This document shows, in pieces, positions 28,046 to 42,112 of a DNA stretch of 64,000 bases; position 1 is the first letter of the stretch, and each line of letters opens with the position of its first letter. The position numbers and the translations under genes were made by a program. The notes beneath the pieces were generated by a model that searched no databases, had not been told where the DNA came from, and was given only the letters and a program-made list of their open reading frames with translations. Source of the stretch: Theocolax elegans (taxonomy: Eukaryota > Arthropoda > Insecta > Hymenoptera > Cerocephalidae); contig CM047428.1 in NCBI GenBank assembly GCA_026168455.1, forward strand, positions 23,030,759 through 23,094,758. Direction: 5' to 3'.

Positions 28046-31000
28046 ATTATTAAAAATGTTACAATAATTGAACATTACGTAAATGATAAAAATCTAATGG
28101 GATGTGTTTTAATTTAATAAAAGGTTTCGTGCACAAATAAAGTGAAATAAGCCTTTATAACATATATATAACACCCAATATATCAATAACAACCCTCCCA
28201 CACTTTCTAAACGATAGCAAAAACTAAAAAGTCATAAAGCACACACATCGCCAGGTGAAAAAGTGAAAAAAAAGAAAACAAGATCGAATGTGAAAAGTAC
28301 AATAGTTTAAGAAAACAATCACCCATCGAAAATTGGCACTCGCGTTTCCGAAACGATCTGAACGGTATATATAGACGCCGACACCTTCGGTCGGCGGTAT
28401 ACCAGACGGAATTCAATTAAAGGCGCTCCCCCTCCGCGTTTTCGCGCCCTCCCGGATTTTTCGAAAGGCACCACGAACTCGGATCGTGGGACTCGTGTTC
28501 GCGCGTTTGGTAATATCCTCTAGGAGAGCTGAGTCGTGAGTGGGTGTAGCCTCGACTGTCGGAAACCTTCTTCTTCGCGTTTTTCGTACACACGCATGGG
28601 AAGGGATGAATAAAAAGTAGACGAGAATCGATATGTATCATGATTTTCCGCGTGTATGTTACGATTATTTTTGTATACACAACCTTTTCTTTTTTTCTTT
28701 TCCAAAATTGCAAAACTTTTTCGTCGGTGGGATATTTTTCGCAGCTTGCGGGTTGCGAAACCCGGGAGTGCCGTTCCTGCTGCTCTGTGTAATCATCGGG
28801 TTTCATATATCTATATATGTATATGCACTACAAGAAGTAGTCCATTGATTCTTGTTATTAACCGTTTGAGAAATAAAAAATATTTTCCGAGAGCTATTAA
28901 CTTCGTTTATGAATTATGGGTTTTAAACGTATATATATACACGTACCACGAACTTTGACATCGCGCGCTCGAGGTTACTTTTAATAGACTTTTTGATGAT
29001 CTTGCTTTTCAGAGATACCATTTTCAATTACACTCAGTTGTAAATTTCAACGATGAGAATGAATAGAATTATTGTTGATAAGAACTTGTATACACTCTCA
29101 CGCACTTTCTCGTGTATATATCTATATACATATACTTTCGCTTTCATCTTCTTCATTTATATACATACGAGCGAGACAACTTATTACCTTAATTTTTGTC
29201 GGATGTTATTGTCATGTTGGGTAATTTATTCAATAAAATGTGCCTATTCAATGCACGGGTTCTCGAGAACGATTCCCCGCTTTTTTTTTACTTCTTACCT
29301 CTATTATAAATATTATATATTGTTCAGAAAATTATAAAAAAAATTTCCACTTTGAGTTATATAATCGTGTAATAAATTCAAGATAATTTTGATATTGAAC
29401 ACGTAATTTCTCTTTCGAATAGACTTATATCACGTAGTTAACTGAATATTTAATAATTTTGACAACTGCAGAAAAATTATTTTGTATAAGTACCTACACC
29501 TAAAAATGTAGTTATATATGTGCGAGATGAAAAGTTATGAATAATTATTTAGCTTTTTTTGTGTAATAACGTTTTAAAAATCTTGAATTTAATACGTACA
29601 TATGTAAGAACATTGTAGCTTTTCTTTTCGAATCCAAATTAGAAATTTACGTAATCGAATCAATAATTTTAATGAAATTTTTACCATTAGATAAACAATG
29701 AAATTTTATACTTGATCATTTTGAAAATAATAATAACGTTCGTGTAGGAGATATACAGTTATATCAGTAGGTAAGGTAAATTAGTAATAATAATCGAAAA
29801 AGTAATTGCTTCAATAATTAGGCGGTTAATTCTTAATAATTTATTTGAGTTATATAAACATATTTTCTAAAGATACGTATACTTTCGACCATTCAACTTG
29901 TCACATATGTTATTGTTGAAAACTCGAACGAGAGAACTAATTGGTATACAGTTCGTTTGGCGTTCGTATAATAATAATTTTATATTAAACTGAATATTCT
30001 CCGTAATGGAGAGAAATATTGGTCATCTAAATCTAGTTAAATATTTCATTTTCTAATATTTGTTACGTGATATTGAATGTACCACGTATTATTTTTACGC
30101 GCAATTGTGTGATTTTCGTTGTATAAGTTTAAATGCGCCTTATCCGCGTAAAAAATAGTTATTTATGTATTACGAAGGGAAAATTTTGTATTATATTACG
30201 AAGAAACGTTGTAATTTTATATTACCTTTATATGCGGTATTGTAATATATTTATTGAAATTCATTTTCCGCGTTGTACACTACGATATATCTATTAAAAA
30301 ATAAGAATTCTCTGTAAAAAAGTTAATTATTTACGCATTGATAAAAAAAGAACTTAATTGTTTCGACATAATTATCGTCGATCTCATAATATTTAATTCA
30401 TTATTACTGTACACCGAGTGATCCTTATGCAACGTCGAATCAAATTAAAAAAAAAATCACAAAACTTTTAATAAAGGAAAAAAGAAAAGTAAAAAAGTCT
30501 CTTTCATCATCGATACGTATCTCGGTAAATATCACATCCCCTTCGTATTGAGAACAAGGCTTCGACATTTTTTGTTTCTTAAACATTAGCTACAATGTAC
30601 ACACCCACTCGCAACTCGACCTAATGCAACATTAGGATGCCGATTATTTTTATTTGTTGTAAAAGAAAAATGTACCACGCATTGAATAGTTTTATCATTA
30701 TGTATAACTCGTTCTTTGTTCCCTCGGGAAACGGAGAAAGATTATATGCATGTGTACATTGAGAGTGAGAGAGGGAGATATAGGGTGGTGGTTATAGTTG
30801 GCCGCGAAATTAATTAGAACTAATAGCGCGCGTTTGAGCTTGGATATATCAAAGCCGCAAAACTATCCAGGTTCTGTGTGTGTGTGTATGCTATAAAATC
30901 GTGCGAGAAAAAGCCATAAGGCAGCGGCGTGGAAAAGGGATTATAATAAATTTCAAAGATACGTAAGATACTCCTTTCGACTTTGGTAATGTATTTCCTA

Positions 31001-31130
31001 TTGTCTTCTGACAAATGACGGTGGATATTATAATGTTGTTATAGGCGGTCTTGTGGTACCCGATTTATCAGATCAGCATGCTCGAGTTCGGTTGAATTTC
31101 GAAGACATGGGTGGGAGGGCATACCTACAC

Positions 31131-31131
<1 letters not shown>
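28046..31131. other. Non-coding DNA, one CpG-rich patch
   Basis: A CpG-rich patch lies at about 28330-28800. A small hairpin (AATATTCTCC / GGAGAGAAATATT) lies at 29993-30020. The remainder, especially 29340-30600, is AT-rich and featureless. Confidence 0.6.

Positions 31132-31200
<69 letters not shown>
31132..31200. repeat. Compound (CT)n(GT)n microsatellite
   Basis: A perfect CT run of about 43 bases passes directly into a GT run of about 26 bases, then decays into GCGTGTGCGTGTACG. Open frames across it encode only Ser-Leu, Val-Cys or Thr-His repeats and are artefacts of the repeat. Confidence 0.98.
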
Positions 31201-31206
<6 letters not shown>

Positions 31207-32546
31207 GCGTGTACGAGTGTATATGGACGATATATCATCGCGTAAATTATTGCTATCACTCGGGCGAATCGGTTTTTCGAGGGCAATAAACACGTCCCGT
31301 GCTCGTGTAAAATTTGGTTTTTCTGAAAATTTTACTAGCGCGCTACCCGAGGGCACGCCGACGCTGTTTTTATTTATATACATATGTATATATCGTTACT
31401 TTATAAACCCTCTACTTTTATATATTACACCAAGATTTATACATACAGCTATGTATATATATACACGCGTTGTCGAACGGATATCTTTGTAATAATTTAC
31501 AATGTATTATTCGAGTATTGATAATTTCTCCACGGCGTACTATACCTTCTCAAAGTTCTCCGATGTATACACCAATTTTTCACGCGATTTATAATATAAT
31601 GCATTTATGTATTCTCCGTATTTTTTTTTGATAATAAAAAAAAAGTGGAAAATCATTCGCGGATTGCGCGATTCAAATGAAACAAATTACACCGTTTTGC
31701 ATATACAAGTACAAGCGCGCGGCGTTTCACACGGAAATCTATAATTACAGTCAGGTTTAATCCACCCGTAATCCAATGAATTTCCTTTACACTTGGATCG
31801 ATAGCGTAAATCTGACCTTATCCTTACGATGAATTTCACTGCTGGATTCGCGATTGATAATAATTAACTCATATACGTGCGTATGTATATATATGTATAT
31901 ATACGGGGGCTTATTAGGTGTTGGCGAATGGGCTATTAAGCAACCGTGTTGAAAGTGTTTGGTGGTCCATAAACACCTACGAGGTATAAAGTTACAATGT
32001 AGGTACACACGTATCGAGTTACTCATTTCGAGTGTGCGTCGAAAAAAAAAAATTTTGTTTTTCGAATATAATAAGGAGTTTGCAACTACGCGCTCATTGA
32101 TCGGTGATTTACGAATTAATAAACCTTTTTCCACGCTCGCGGAACTTGTAAAATGGGATTATATACGGGAGTAGGATCGTAAAGCGACCGATCCCCGACA
32201 ACCGTGAAATATCTAATTGTTTACGCGCCGTCGATAGATTTATACATGTATACGTGTATATACACTGCACCTATATATAAAAGGATACCGCGCGTAACTT
32301 ACTTAAACGTCAACGTCGTGCAACCTTACGTCATTTCGCGGGGGCGCCTTTTATCGACCGCTTTTATGGCCAAATTGTTCTATATAAAATCGCGCGAATT
32401 TTATGTGTCTCTGTTCGGGTTCTAGTAGTATACACCTCGACTTTGTTTTCTGAATTATTTATATACGTTTAGGTTCGCGCGTGACTACGGGGCGAAAAAA
32501 TCTTAATTTACATCTCTCCCTCCCTCTCTCTCTCTCACTCTTTCAT

Positions 32547-32596
32547 CTATTTATCAATCTATCTATCCGTCTATCCATCTATCTATCTATCTATCT
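32547..32596. repeat. (ATCT)n tetranucleotide repeat
   Basis: An imperfect ATCT/ATCC repeat preceded by a CT-rich tract from about 32512. The last copies are perfect ATCT. Confidence 0.95.
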
Positions 32597-35500
32597 TTTT
32601 TCCACTGCGTAATTCGGTTTACAATTTATGAGGTAGAGAACGAATGATCCGTTTTTCTACGTGAACATAAAGTTTACGCTTTGTAGGAGTGAAAACTCGA
32701 TGGTGGATTGCGATTCAATTTTCGCTTCGTTTCTGATGAAACGGAAAATCAATTTAGGAATCATTCGTTAAACGTTACATTCGGTTTCTCTATTTAAATC
32801 GAGGTATCCGAATGAGGTCGAAACACAATTAGTTATATATAAATTTGTAATGCACATGCCAATGAATTATTCTACGGAATTTGATATTTTCAAAACGTGG
32901 TAAATAAAAACGTATTGTAAAGAAAAATTTCTTCCTTTTCGTTAGAGTTTTAAAATTTTTGTCGGCATATTCTACAGTTAATAAATTAACAAGTTTTACC
33001 TCGCATTATCATAAAAAAAAAACTAATATTTTAACATGTATACGTATAAAAAGTGCAGTACAATTTAACCGAGGAGCGCGTTTTAGTACAATATTGGTCA
33101 GTTTGGTACGCGCACATAAAGATGTTACAAAATAAAATAATTTGCTGAGAAAGGCTGCATAAATCTTTTTTAATCTCTTCATGACACTTAATCTTAATTT
33201 ACGATCGGCCGATGCTTGAAATTGGTGTCTGAAGTTACCCAGAGTTGTAAAGATTAGTATACTACTATACGCTTCGAAATTTTTCCATCTTAATTATACG
33301 TTAGCTTTTCATAAGTCGAACTTATTTAATATCGCTTTATAAACCAATGTTGTACACGTGTGTGTGTGTGCTCGCGCGTGTACACGCACATGTACGTATA
33401 TATATATATATATTCATACATGTTTATAGATATATATATTTTAAACTAAACACTTAGCGAGGTACAAGATATTGCGTTGTTTGCTACTTACATAATAGAA
33501 AAACCATAAAAATTCGTCGTAAATTTCGCGTATACTGGTAACATAAATTCGCACAGTATAAATAATAATCTGATTCTTTGTGAATATATAAAGGATACAA
33601 CAAACGTTCGTTCTTTGTTATTTTTTTCTTCGTGTCTATATCATTTTTTAAATCGTTAAAATTCAATAACGCAAGTGCAGCATTCAGAGACTATATTCAG
33701 CAGAAAAATCCGACATTCCTCGATACGCAGATCAATCAAATGATAGGTGAGTCCATTAAAGTGAAGAAAAAAAAAAGTATCCGGTTATTCGTATACAATA
33801 ACCCCTGAGGTGCATTCAAAAGACAAGTCGGTGAAAAAAGTGTGAAATTGAAATAGATTCATCACGTCACTCCCAATACGCATTTCCAATTCAATCAGTG
33901 TGGTTGATGTCAATCATCCTGGGTTCTCTCTCCCTTTCAATATGCATTCCAAAGACTCCCCCGCAAAATCTGCCCGTGGACCCCCTTTGCACAATTCGAA
34001 TTGCGCAAGTTACGTACGCATTAAAGGTCACCTAACCTTTCGTACGATATATTGCTTTTCACTTTCTGCGTTACAAAGGTTGCCGCGACAAAAATCACGA
34101 AGCTTCGTCATTTTATGTAGGTGATATAAGCTAGCTGCCCTTGATCATTCGATCGTACTGTACCTCGCCGCTTATCGTTTTATTAAAAAATTTCACTTGG
34201 ATCTCTACCGCGACTAGATTTAAATTTCACGGTTTTCTCGATTATTCAAATTTAACGGACTGCCCGTCGCGCAAACTCGGAACTTGAATTCCACGTGATG
34301 ATATTACGATTTTTCGTGTCCCCGTGTCCCGATGTGATTGTGTCAATTTAAAGATAATATTGATGAGAGTAATTCGTTATATACTACATTTTTTATTTCA
34401 TCGGAATTAAATTATATCGAGTAACGTTCGTTAATTTAAAAGAAAAAAAAACTAAGCGGATGATTTTATCGGGTAGGAGACCCGTGATTTTAAGCGTTTA
34501 CTCATTTTTAAGATTAATTTGAATATTCACTTCTGGTATGTAATGTGTAATGGCAGTAATTTGTATATTGATATTAGGTTATTCGGTTGAGTTGCGACTT
34601 TTAACTCGGAGATATCTGTATCTACATCTTTTAATTAAACGATAAAATATTTAATGAAATTCAATTACCAAACACGTTCAATTTCCAAGAACTACAATAT
34701 ATGTATATATAGTACACGTATTAACGAACTATAAAGAAAATTGTAAAGAAAGCTACAGCGAGATTTTCATGCTCGTTTTTACAAAAGTTAATTGAATCTC
34801 GTGTAATCAACAATTAAATATAAATAAAATTTTAAAATAAATAAAATACCAAAATTTCATTTACTTTTTTTTCACTATTATTAATATTTTACAAATGTTA
34901 ATTATTCTACAAACAAAAAATCAACTCTAATATCTTATCGTATACGATGTCGTAATTTTCATTTAAGAAAATTCTTCCAAAGTCAAATCGTAAAATACGT
35001 GATCCGAGATTCAGATATGGAGTCTCTTTGTTAGTACATTGGATAATATCTATATTATAAAATGTGATTTGGTCTCACAATTATGATAAAGAAAAAGTAT
35101 TCGTTTAAAAATTTGACATTTATTTAAATACTTTGTAATTATCATTCGACGGTAATCATTATTTTAATTGATTAATATATATATTTAACTGTAATTCTGA
35201 TAACCGAGGTGAAACTTGTCACAATTTTCCTTTGATCATATAGATTCCCCGTAAACATTATTCTCACGGGCAACTACACTTTTAACACCATCATTTCCCC
35301 TGTAACAATCCAACTCAACTAAAATCACGCGAAGAGAAAGAGAAAGATAAAGAGAGTGTGAGAGAAACGTACGCGGTATTAAACGGTTAACTCTCTCGTT
35401 TGCGTGGAAGCATCTGTTAAGGCAGAACGATTGAAGAGGCGCATAGACCGCGCTATGATGAGAAATCGAAATATCACGCATGGAATTAGCGAGGCGAAGA

Positions 35501-36645
35501 AAGAGGCCGCGCGCCTCCTCCTTTCCGTTCGATAAGCCGTTCGTATAGGTACATATATATATACATCGTCGCGACCTTTGACGCCCCATTGTTTTCGACC
35601 AAGACAACTCGACCTAGAACCCACTTAGATGTTCATCTCTCTGCATCTCCTCGCCAACACTTTTTCTTCTCCCCTTTATTTTATTTTATTTTATTCTTTT
35701 TTTCTCTCTCTCCATTTCCTCTCCCTCTTTTATTACACCGTATTCCTTTGTCCGAGAGTGATGAGTAAACGCGTCGTAATTGAAATTTCCTTAATGAGCA
35801 TCGTATCCGCGCGCAATTACGAATAAAAAAAAAGAAAGAAAATTGACTCCTACATTTTTTGAATAAAATTTACTTCTCTAAGTACACGTATCACAGTGTG
35901 AATATCATTATCTATATATACACACATATATATACGTATATACCATATGCAGATGAACGGTCTTTACGCGGATAGATTTGGAATGACTAGCGCGTTCGAG
36001 TTACGAGATGCACGTAACACATCGAGGCATTGTGGTGTTTTAATAGCCTTTCGTTAGACCTGACTCAATGTAAATACGAAAGTTATCATTGTTGTTGTTA
36101 TTATTAGCGTTATGATGAAAAAAAACCAAAATACCAAAAGTATACATTCTCGATCGCTGAACAAAAGTGATATGTATATATACGTATGCAACATTTTTTT
36201 AACACCATCGAACACCATAAATCACTTTGTGCAATAGTTGAGTATTTTTCTTGCGTGTGTGTATGTACGTTATTTGTTTAACTATAATTAATCACGTAGT
36301 TATGGAACTTTAAACGTGATAGCCTGGTATTGAAATTTTTATACTATTCCTTGATATTGTATACATAAGTATCGTAATTAACATTACGATATACTGATTT
36401 GTAAATGATTTATACGAAATGTATTAAACTGCTTCATTTTCCTTTTTATTCCAATTGGGTCAAGTTGCTATTATACGAAGACTATGCTGATGCTGAAAGT
36501 CGAAGCTGCTTAACAGCTTTTCATACACGTATATGTATATCAAATATAAACTTCGAAAATTCCGTTTTACGAAAATGGAAACTTGATGAAAAATGTATAG
36601 ATTTAATTATCTATACAGTGGAATAAATTATTAAATGTATGGGTG

Positions 36646-36650
<5 letters not shown>

Positions 36651-36718
<68 letters not shown>
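36651..36718. repeat. (GT)34 microsatellite
   Basis: This is a perfect 68-base GT run, the longest uninterrupted dinucleotide tract in the window. It is likely highly length-polymorphic and can adopt Z-DNA. Confidence 0.98.
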
Positions 36719-36720
<2 letters not shown>

Positions 36721-37127
36721 GTAGACCTAAATATTTAGCGTGTTCGATCTGTCGCTACGAATAAGTTGACTAAAATTTGCTGGTGAAACATTTATTTTCG
36801 CTATCGGTTTGACTGCGCTGCAGACAACTTGTATTCTAATATAAAAACTGTGCATATTGCATGTAGGACTAGATAAACGAATGAACGAATGTCTATGTTT
36901 TTTTTTATTGAAATAAATTATGATAATTTCTAATTGAAGTAAATTGCATAAAACTTGATTAATACCACATTAATCATATACTACTGTACACTATTGAAAT
37001 ATAATAATGTACTCTGAAATTCTTCGACATAAATAGTTCCTATACATTATTTAATACTGCTTTCTTCAATCAATCCAATTTTTGAAATTGTACCAAATAA
37101 AAAGAACACTCTGACTTTGTAATGATA

Positions 37128-37304
37128 CGCTGAGAAAAATTTGTTAAATTACTATTTTAATGGTAAAAGAAGGACAGACTTACACAATTATAAAAATTGC
37201 TATTAATAATGTTAAAAATTGCCACTATTTTGGAAAAATTACTATTAATAATGCAATTTTTACCATTAAAATAGTAATTTTTTACTAAAAAAGTTTTCTC
37301 AGTG
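37128..37304. mobile_element. MITE-like inverted-repeat element, 177 bp, CACTGAG ends
   Basis: The ends are CGCTGAGAAAAA at the left and TTTTCTCAGTG at the right, flanked by TA at 37126-37127 and 37305-37306. The arms continue inward, and the segment ATTACTATTTTAATGGTA near 37149-37166 has a perfect inverted partner near 37259-37276. The element is non-autonomous with no open frame of note. The ends and TA duplications fit a Tc1/mariner-derived MITE, and the terminal sequence resembles those of the elements at 27811 and 41852. Confidence 0.8.
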
Positions 37305-37306
37305 TA

Positions 37307-38906
37307 CCAATAAAAGAAAGTCGCTAATTTGTTCGTTACAAAGTAATCATCTCAAAGTTTAGTTCTATATCTTTACGTCCACGAATAATCAATTATTTCC
37401 GTTCGAAAATCATTTAAATTCAATTTAACGTTTAAAAAAATGTAACCTTAAAAATCGAATGACGAGTTTTCGAGCGTTTTCTCTTTCATTCGTGTGGCTC
37501 GAAGACGTGTGACGGTCCTTACACACACATGCGCGTGCCGACCGTACAATCAAACGTGTAAATGTGCGTGTGTGTGTGTATGTTATTGTTTCGCAAACTC
37601 ACAGAATATAAGGAACGAATAGGAAAGGAATAGGAAATAAAGAAAGAAATACACTGCAGGGATGGAGAGAGTGGAAAAACAGCAGCGAGAGAATGAATGA
37701 GTTGCTTTTGCGATTTAGACTCTATCGTACACGGTGATCGTCAGACGTGTCGAAGGGATATACGGAGACGCACGTGGAACTCAACGCTATAGAGATAATA
37801 ATGATTGATGCAGCTTAGAAAGCGGATTTATCTTGAGACGCGGTTGGAAGGGCTTTTCCTTCTCTTGTTGAGTCTGTTGAAATTTTATCGCCTCGGGATC
37901 GTATATTTTTTATTTTTCTTAACGTATTCCTATTCTTATACGAATATTTTCTATTTTTCATTTTCGTTCAATAATTCGTTCGTTTCATACTGCACATTTG
38001 TTTAACATTTTTACGCATCGTTTCAGTGCATATGTAAATACATAACCGATATATATCTCCGTGAATTTATAATGCACAATAAAATTTATCTTTTATTAAA
38101 TGTTAGAATCAAAATATTTGTTTTCGCATTTTTCCTTAAATTTTTACAATTTGATAATGTATGAACCTGTAATCAAAAATATATGCACACAGACACGCAT
38201 GTGGTTATATCGACGTTTAAACGTCACTGACATTTATTTTCTTCAATGAAAACGATGCAATTTTTATCCCAAACCCGTAGAGATTAGGTAGGCACGATGG
38301 CGCAACAACGAGACGCACGTACGCCTATAGCATATATATAATTTACGAAACTATGCAAAAATTTTGCGCTCATCGTGGATTTACGGACGATAATTTAAGA
38401 GGTGAAGATGACATAACCGAGACATTACATAATTATGTATGTTTAATATTCAAAATCAATCTCCCGCGTAGAATCCTTGTCGATGTGTAGAAGAAAGTGA
38501 ATCGAGACTTGCAGTGGAAATTTTTAGTATTACAATGCAATAGTATCAAATGCTTTTTTTATAATAATATTATATAAACAGTATAATAAAAATTTGAATA
38601 CCTGTTTTCGATAAAAATAAATAGATAACTACAAAACAAAATGTAAACAGTTCTTTAAGTAACGTGATAATATTTATCATTCTTATGCAAGCAGTATGTT
38701 TTTGGTCGAGTCCTAGATATAAATATAATGAAACACTTGATCAAATGCATATCGAATCGACTTTAATTAAAATAAAATTATATTTACGGAAGGTTATACG
38801 AACCGATATATTTCGCACAAGGTAAATACATATGAAATTATAAATTAAAATAAACAGAACCTGATGATCGATACCCACATAGATATATGTGTATATATAG
38901 ATTACA

Positions 38907-38970
<64 letters not shown>

Positions 38971-40601
38971 GAGAGAGAGAAGAAAAAAAGGGCGAAAAAC
39001 CCGTCGAGTTGGTACAGTTTGTACGCGGTTAAGGAATTATTTGTGCTCGGCTCACCTGAAAAATAATTGATTGTGACAAGTGGGCTCGAGAGAGGCGAGT
39101 TTTAGCCCGCGATTCTGTGAGCGCGCGCGGCGCAAATCGGCATGTATAGGCAAGACGAGATTCAACGGCGACACGCGCGTCAATCGGCCTAGCCTCGCCT
39201 TATACCTTACTGCACTTTGAGACGGGCGCGTTTATTCGCGCCGTTTTTGCGACCGAATTCTTTGTTTTGCAATCGTTTCTTATCACGCGCCTTCGAGAAA
39301 ATTGTGCTGCAGTTTGTTAAGACCTCGGGTAATATGCTCGATATATATATATATATATATATATACTTTCCTCGAGACCTCTTTGAATAATGCATTTGAC
39401 ATTCTCGTCTCTTTCTAAATGTGTTTATTTTCCTTTCAAACGCCATAGTTATTCTTTCAAATTTATCATTTGTGTAAGACTCAAACGTATTTGTATTTTT
39501 GTAGTCCTCGTGAAAATAACAAATATGAAAAAAATCTATATTTATTATTTTAAATATTATTCTTAATTGAAAACTTAATTATAAAAAAAAATCACGTTAA
39601 ATAGTTAGTAAAAAAAGTATTTAGTTAATTATTGCTACTTAAAGTACAAGTACAATGGAACAAGTAATAACGCAAATAAATTGTATTGTTGTGTGTGATA
39701 ACATAATACTTATTACGAAATTCTAATGTAATCATACATTTAAAAGGTATACCATTTAATTAAAATGTCGAAAAATTTATGATAAGATAATAATATAACT
39801 CGCACAATACATTGCTACAGATTCTTCCATACTCTTTTAACCTAAATTGAATTGTACTTTATCATGTATATTCGCACACCATATAGTTATAAAATGAAAC
39901 TCGATGATGCTGATCATGCACACATACACGGCCGGGCAAGGATTTAAAACGAGTAACTGTAAAACGAAAGCAACTATTCTCATTCTATTGTTAGCATGCA
40001 ATTTTTTTTAGTTATTTATTCACTGTACGATATTACCGAGCGGATTTTTCAGTTAACGTGAATTACAATTTTTGATTGTATGCGTATCTCTCAAGCTCTA
40101 CAATACATTAATATCCACGAACAACGTAATATTAAGTTAAAATTAGTGTCGTGTAAGTAATTAAATATTTTATTGAATTAAAAAATAATTAATACAATGA
40201 CGGTATATTTAAAAAAAAAAAATATTTAACGCTCCCGGTATATAATGCCAACCGCAGATGCAGGTAAATATTATATAATTAGACTAAAAGTAAACACTGC
40301 AAATTGACATTTTAAAAGGAAAACAAACAAACGATCAAATGAACCTGCCATTAAAAATGAAGCTAATAGATTAATCGACGTGTTTTGCGTCAACTCGATT
40401 TCTATCCCAGAAAACTACAAGGAATTCATTTGAAATGAAGTTTCTCTCATTAGTAAATAAAAAAAAATAAATAAAACGGGCAATTATATATCAACGAACC
40501 ACAATAAAAGTGCGTTTGAAACAAAAGCGTGTGCAAAATTCAAGTTTCAAATTGAAATCCAAAGAGTTGTTACAAACAGTATAGTAAAATCCGTGCGTGC
40601 G

Positions 40602-40648
<47 letters not shown>

Positions 40649-41849
40649 CGGAGAATTGCGTAATTGTGCATTTGAAATGTAGACTAGCTCATTGAATATT
40701 ATGCGAGTCGGTAAATTCCTATGTATAACTCCGTAGGACATCGTTTTGCGGGATGAATCTTATTACCGAGTCGCCGAGAGCAAGTTTACATAATGGTATA
40801 TATACATCCAACCGCGGAGAAATGACGAATCCGTTAACCTTCGGAATACACGAATCTTTCTCCACATGTAAGATCGAAGATTACACTGATTATCAGAATT
40901 TCATCGCGAGGTTATATGCGCGTAAACAGGTTCAGGCAGTTAAATCTTTTATCGATCACTGAATTTGTCATCGGTCTTTCTTATTTTCGTGTTATTTAAT
41001 GTCTATTCTCACCAAGGTTACACGCATAGTTTTATATTTTCGGTGATATAATGTGGTGAATTGGTAATAATATTGCTAATATTTCATTATGTGGTTTTGT
41101 ACAATCTATATACTGCACGTAAGAAATTTTGAATTCCGGTCAAAGTATATACACTTGCGGACATTTTCTTTTTGAAATATATAGTTATAATTCAATAAAA
41201 TATGTTTAGTTAATATCAAGCCACTAATTTTTGTTCTGGTTTTTATGCGCAAGCTCTCTTTTATAAATATACAAATTGGAATATTATTTATAATAATGAA
41301 AGGATAGATTAAATTGATTGACTAATTTGTCACCGACAACTAATACAACACGCTCACTCTTTACATAATAACTTGATTTCTATGTGCGAACGCGATATGT
41401 TGTCACGGCAATAAAGTTGCATCTCTCGCTTAGGAAATAAAATTTTTTTCAGCTTTATTATATAGAATTAATGTTCCTTAATTTACATTTTTAAATTCAT
41501 TGTGTCTTCATTACCATCAAATTTCTATAGAATAAATTATCCGTATACCTCGGGGAATATATATATACGAGTACCACATTTTTATTTTAGTTTATGTCAT
41601 GTATAATGATATAACCATTCGTAATTATTATCTAATAATCACAAGCTCAGTTCATATTTCACTCCTGAGAAATAAATTAATCTTCTTAAAATGTTAATGA
41701 GTGTAACAATCCGCGATGTTAGTAAACTCTTTCATCCATGCATGTGCACCGTATGTATCGAGAGCTCAGTGCAAAAGGGTGCCGATTCAGAAATAATTTT
41801 AAGAAGATGGCCCATTGAAAATTCTTTTTAATAACGTGTCAACAAATAA
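37307..41849. other. Non-coding DNA with simple repeats
   Basis: Contains a perfect 14-bp palindrome GACGTTTAAACGTC at 38212-38225, a CpG-rich patch at about 39060-39300, and TA/GA runs at 40602-40648. A 69-codon frame at 40753-40962 is discussed under findings. Otherwise AT-rich with nothing recognised. Confidence 0.6.
38911..38982. repeat. (GA)n microsatellite and purine tract
   Basis: A perfect GA run from 38911 to 38960 is followed by an imperfect GA/AAA purine stretch to about 38990. Glu-Arg open frames across it are repeat artefacts. Confidence 0.97.
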
Positions 41850-41851
41850 TA

Positions 41852-42110
41852 CACGGAGAAAAATGTTATAATAAAAATTACTATGGTTTTTTATAAAAAT
41901 TGTTATATTATTAAAAAATTTGGGAACAGAGTGGAGGAATCAGAAAAATTACTATGTTATGTAGTAAAATTTACTATATAAAGTTTGGAAAAATTTAATA
42001 GATTTATATAGCAAAAATTAATAAATTTGTAGTAATTTTTATGATTTGTCCACTCTGTTCCTAAATTCCTCAATAACATAACAATATTTATTATAATATT
42101 TTTCTCCGTG
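41852..42110. mobile_element. MITE-like inverted-repeat element, 259 bp, CACGGAG ends
   Basis: The first 24 bases (starting CACGGAGAAAAAT) match the reverse complement of the last 24 with a single mismatch. TA flanks both sides (41850-41851 and 42111-42112). A second, inner inverted pair is clear: GGAACAGAGTGGA at 41923-41935 and TCCACTCTGTTCC at 42049-42061, with further pairing around it. The element can therefore form a nearly full-length hairpin. It carries no gene. It is the best preserved of the family in the window. Confidence 0.85.
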
Positions 42111-42112
42111 TA

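Larger units (their letters stand above)
31201..37125. other. Non-coding DNA around simple repeats
   Basis: CpG-rich to about 32500. A weak hairpin centred on CGTTTC-TGAT-GAAACG lies at about 32712-32762. AT-rich DNA follows to 35240, then a CpG- and pyrimidine-rich patch at 35270-35830 including a short TTTTA repeat near 35675-35695. No gene is recognised. Confidence 0.6.

Noticed and set aside
31039..31492. Several frames across the CT/GT repeat encoding Ser-Leu, Cys-Val or Thr-His runs
   Set aside because: They are products of the microsatellite and have no non-repeat protein motif.
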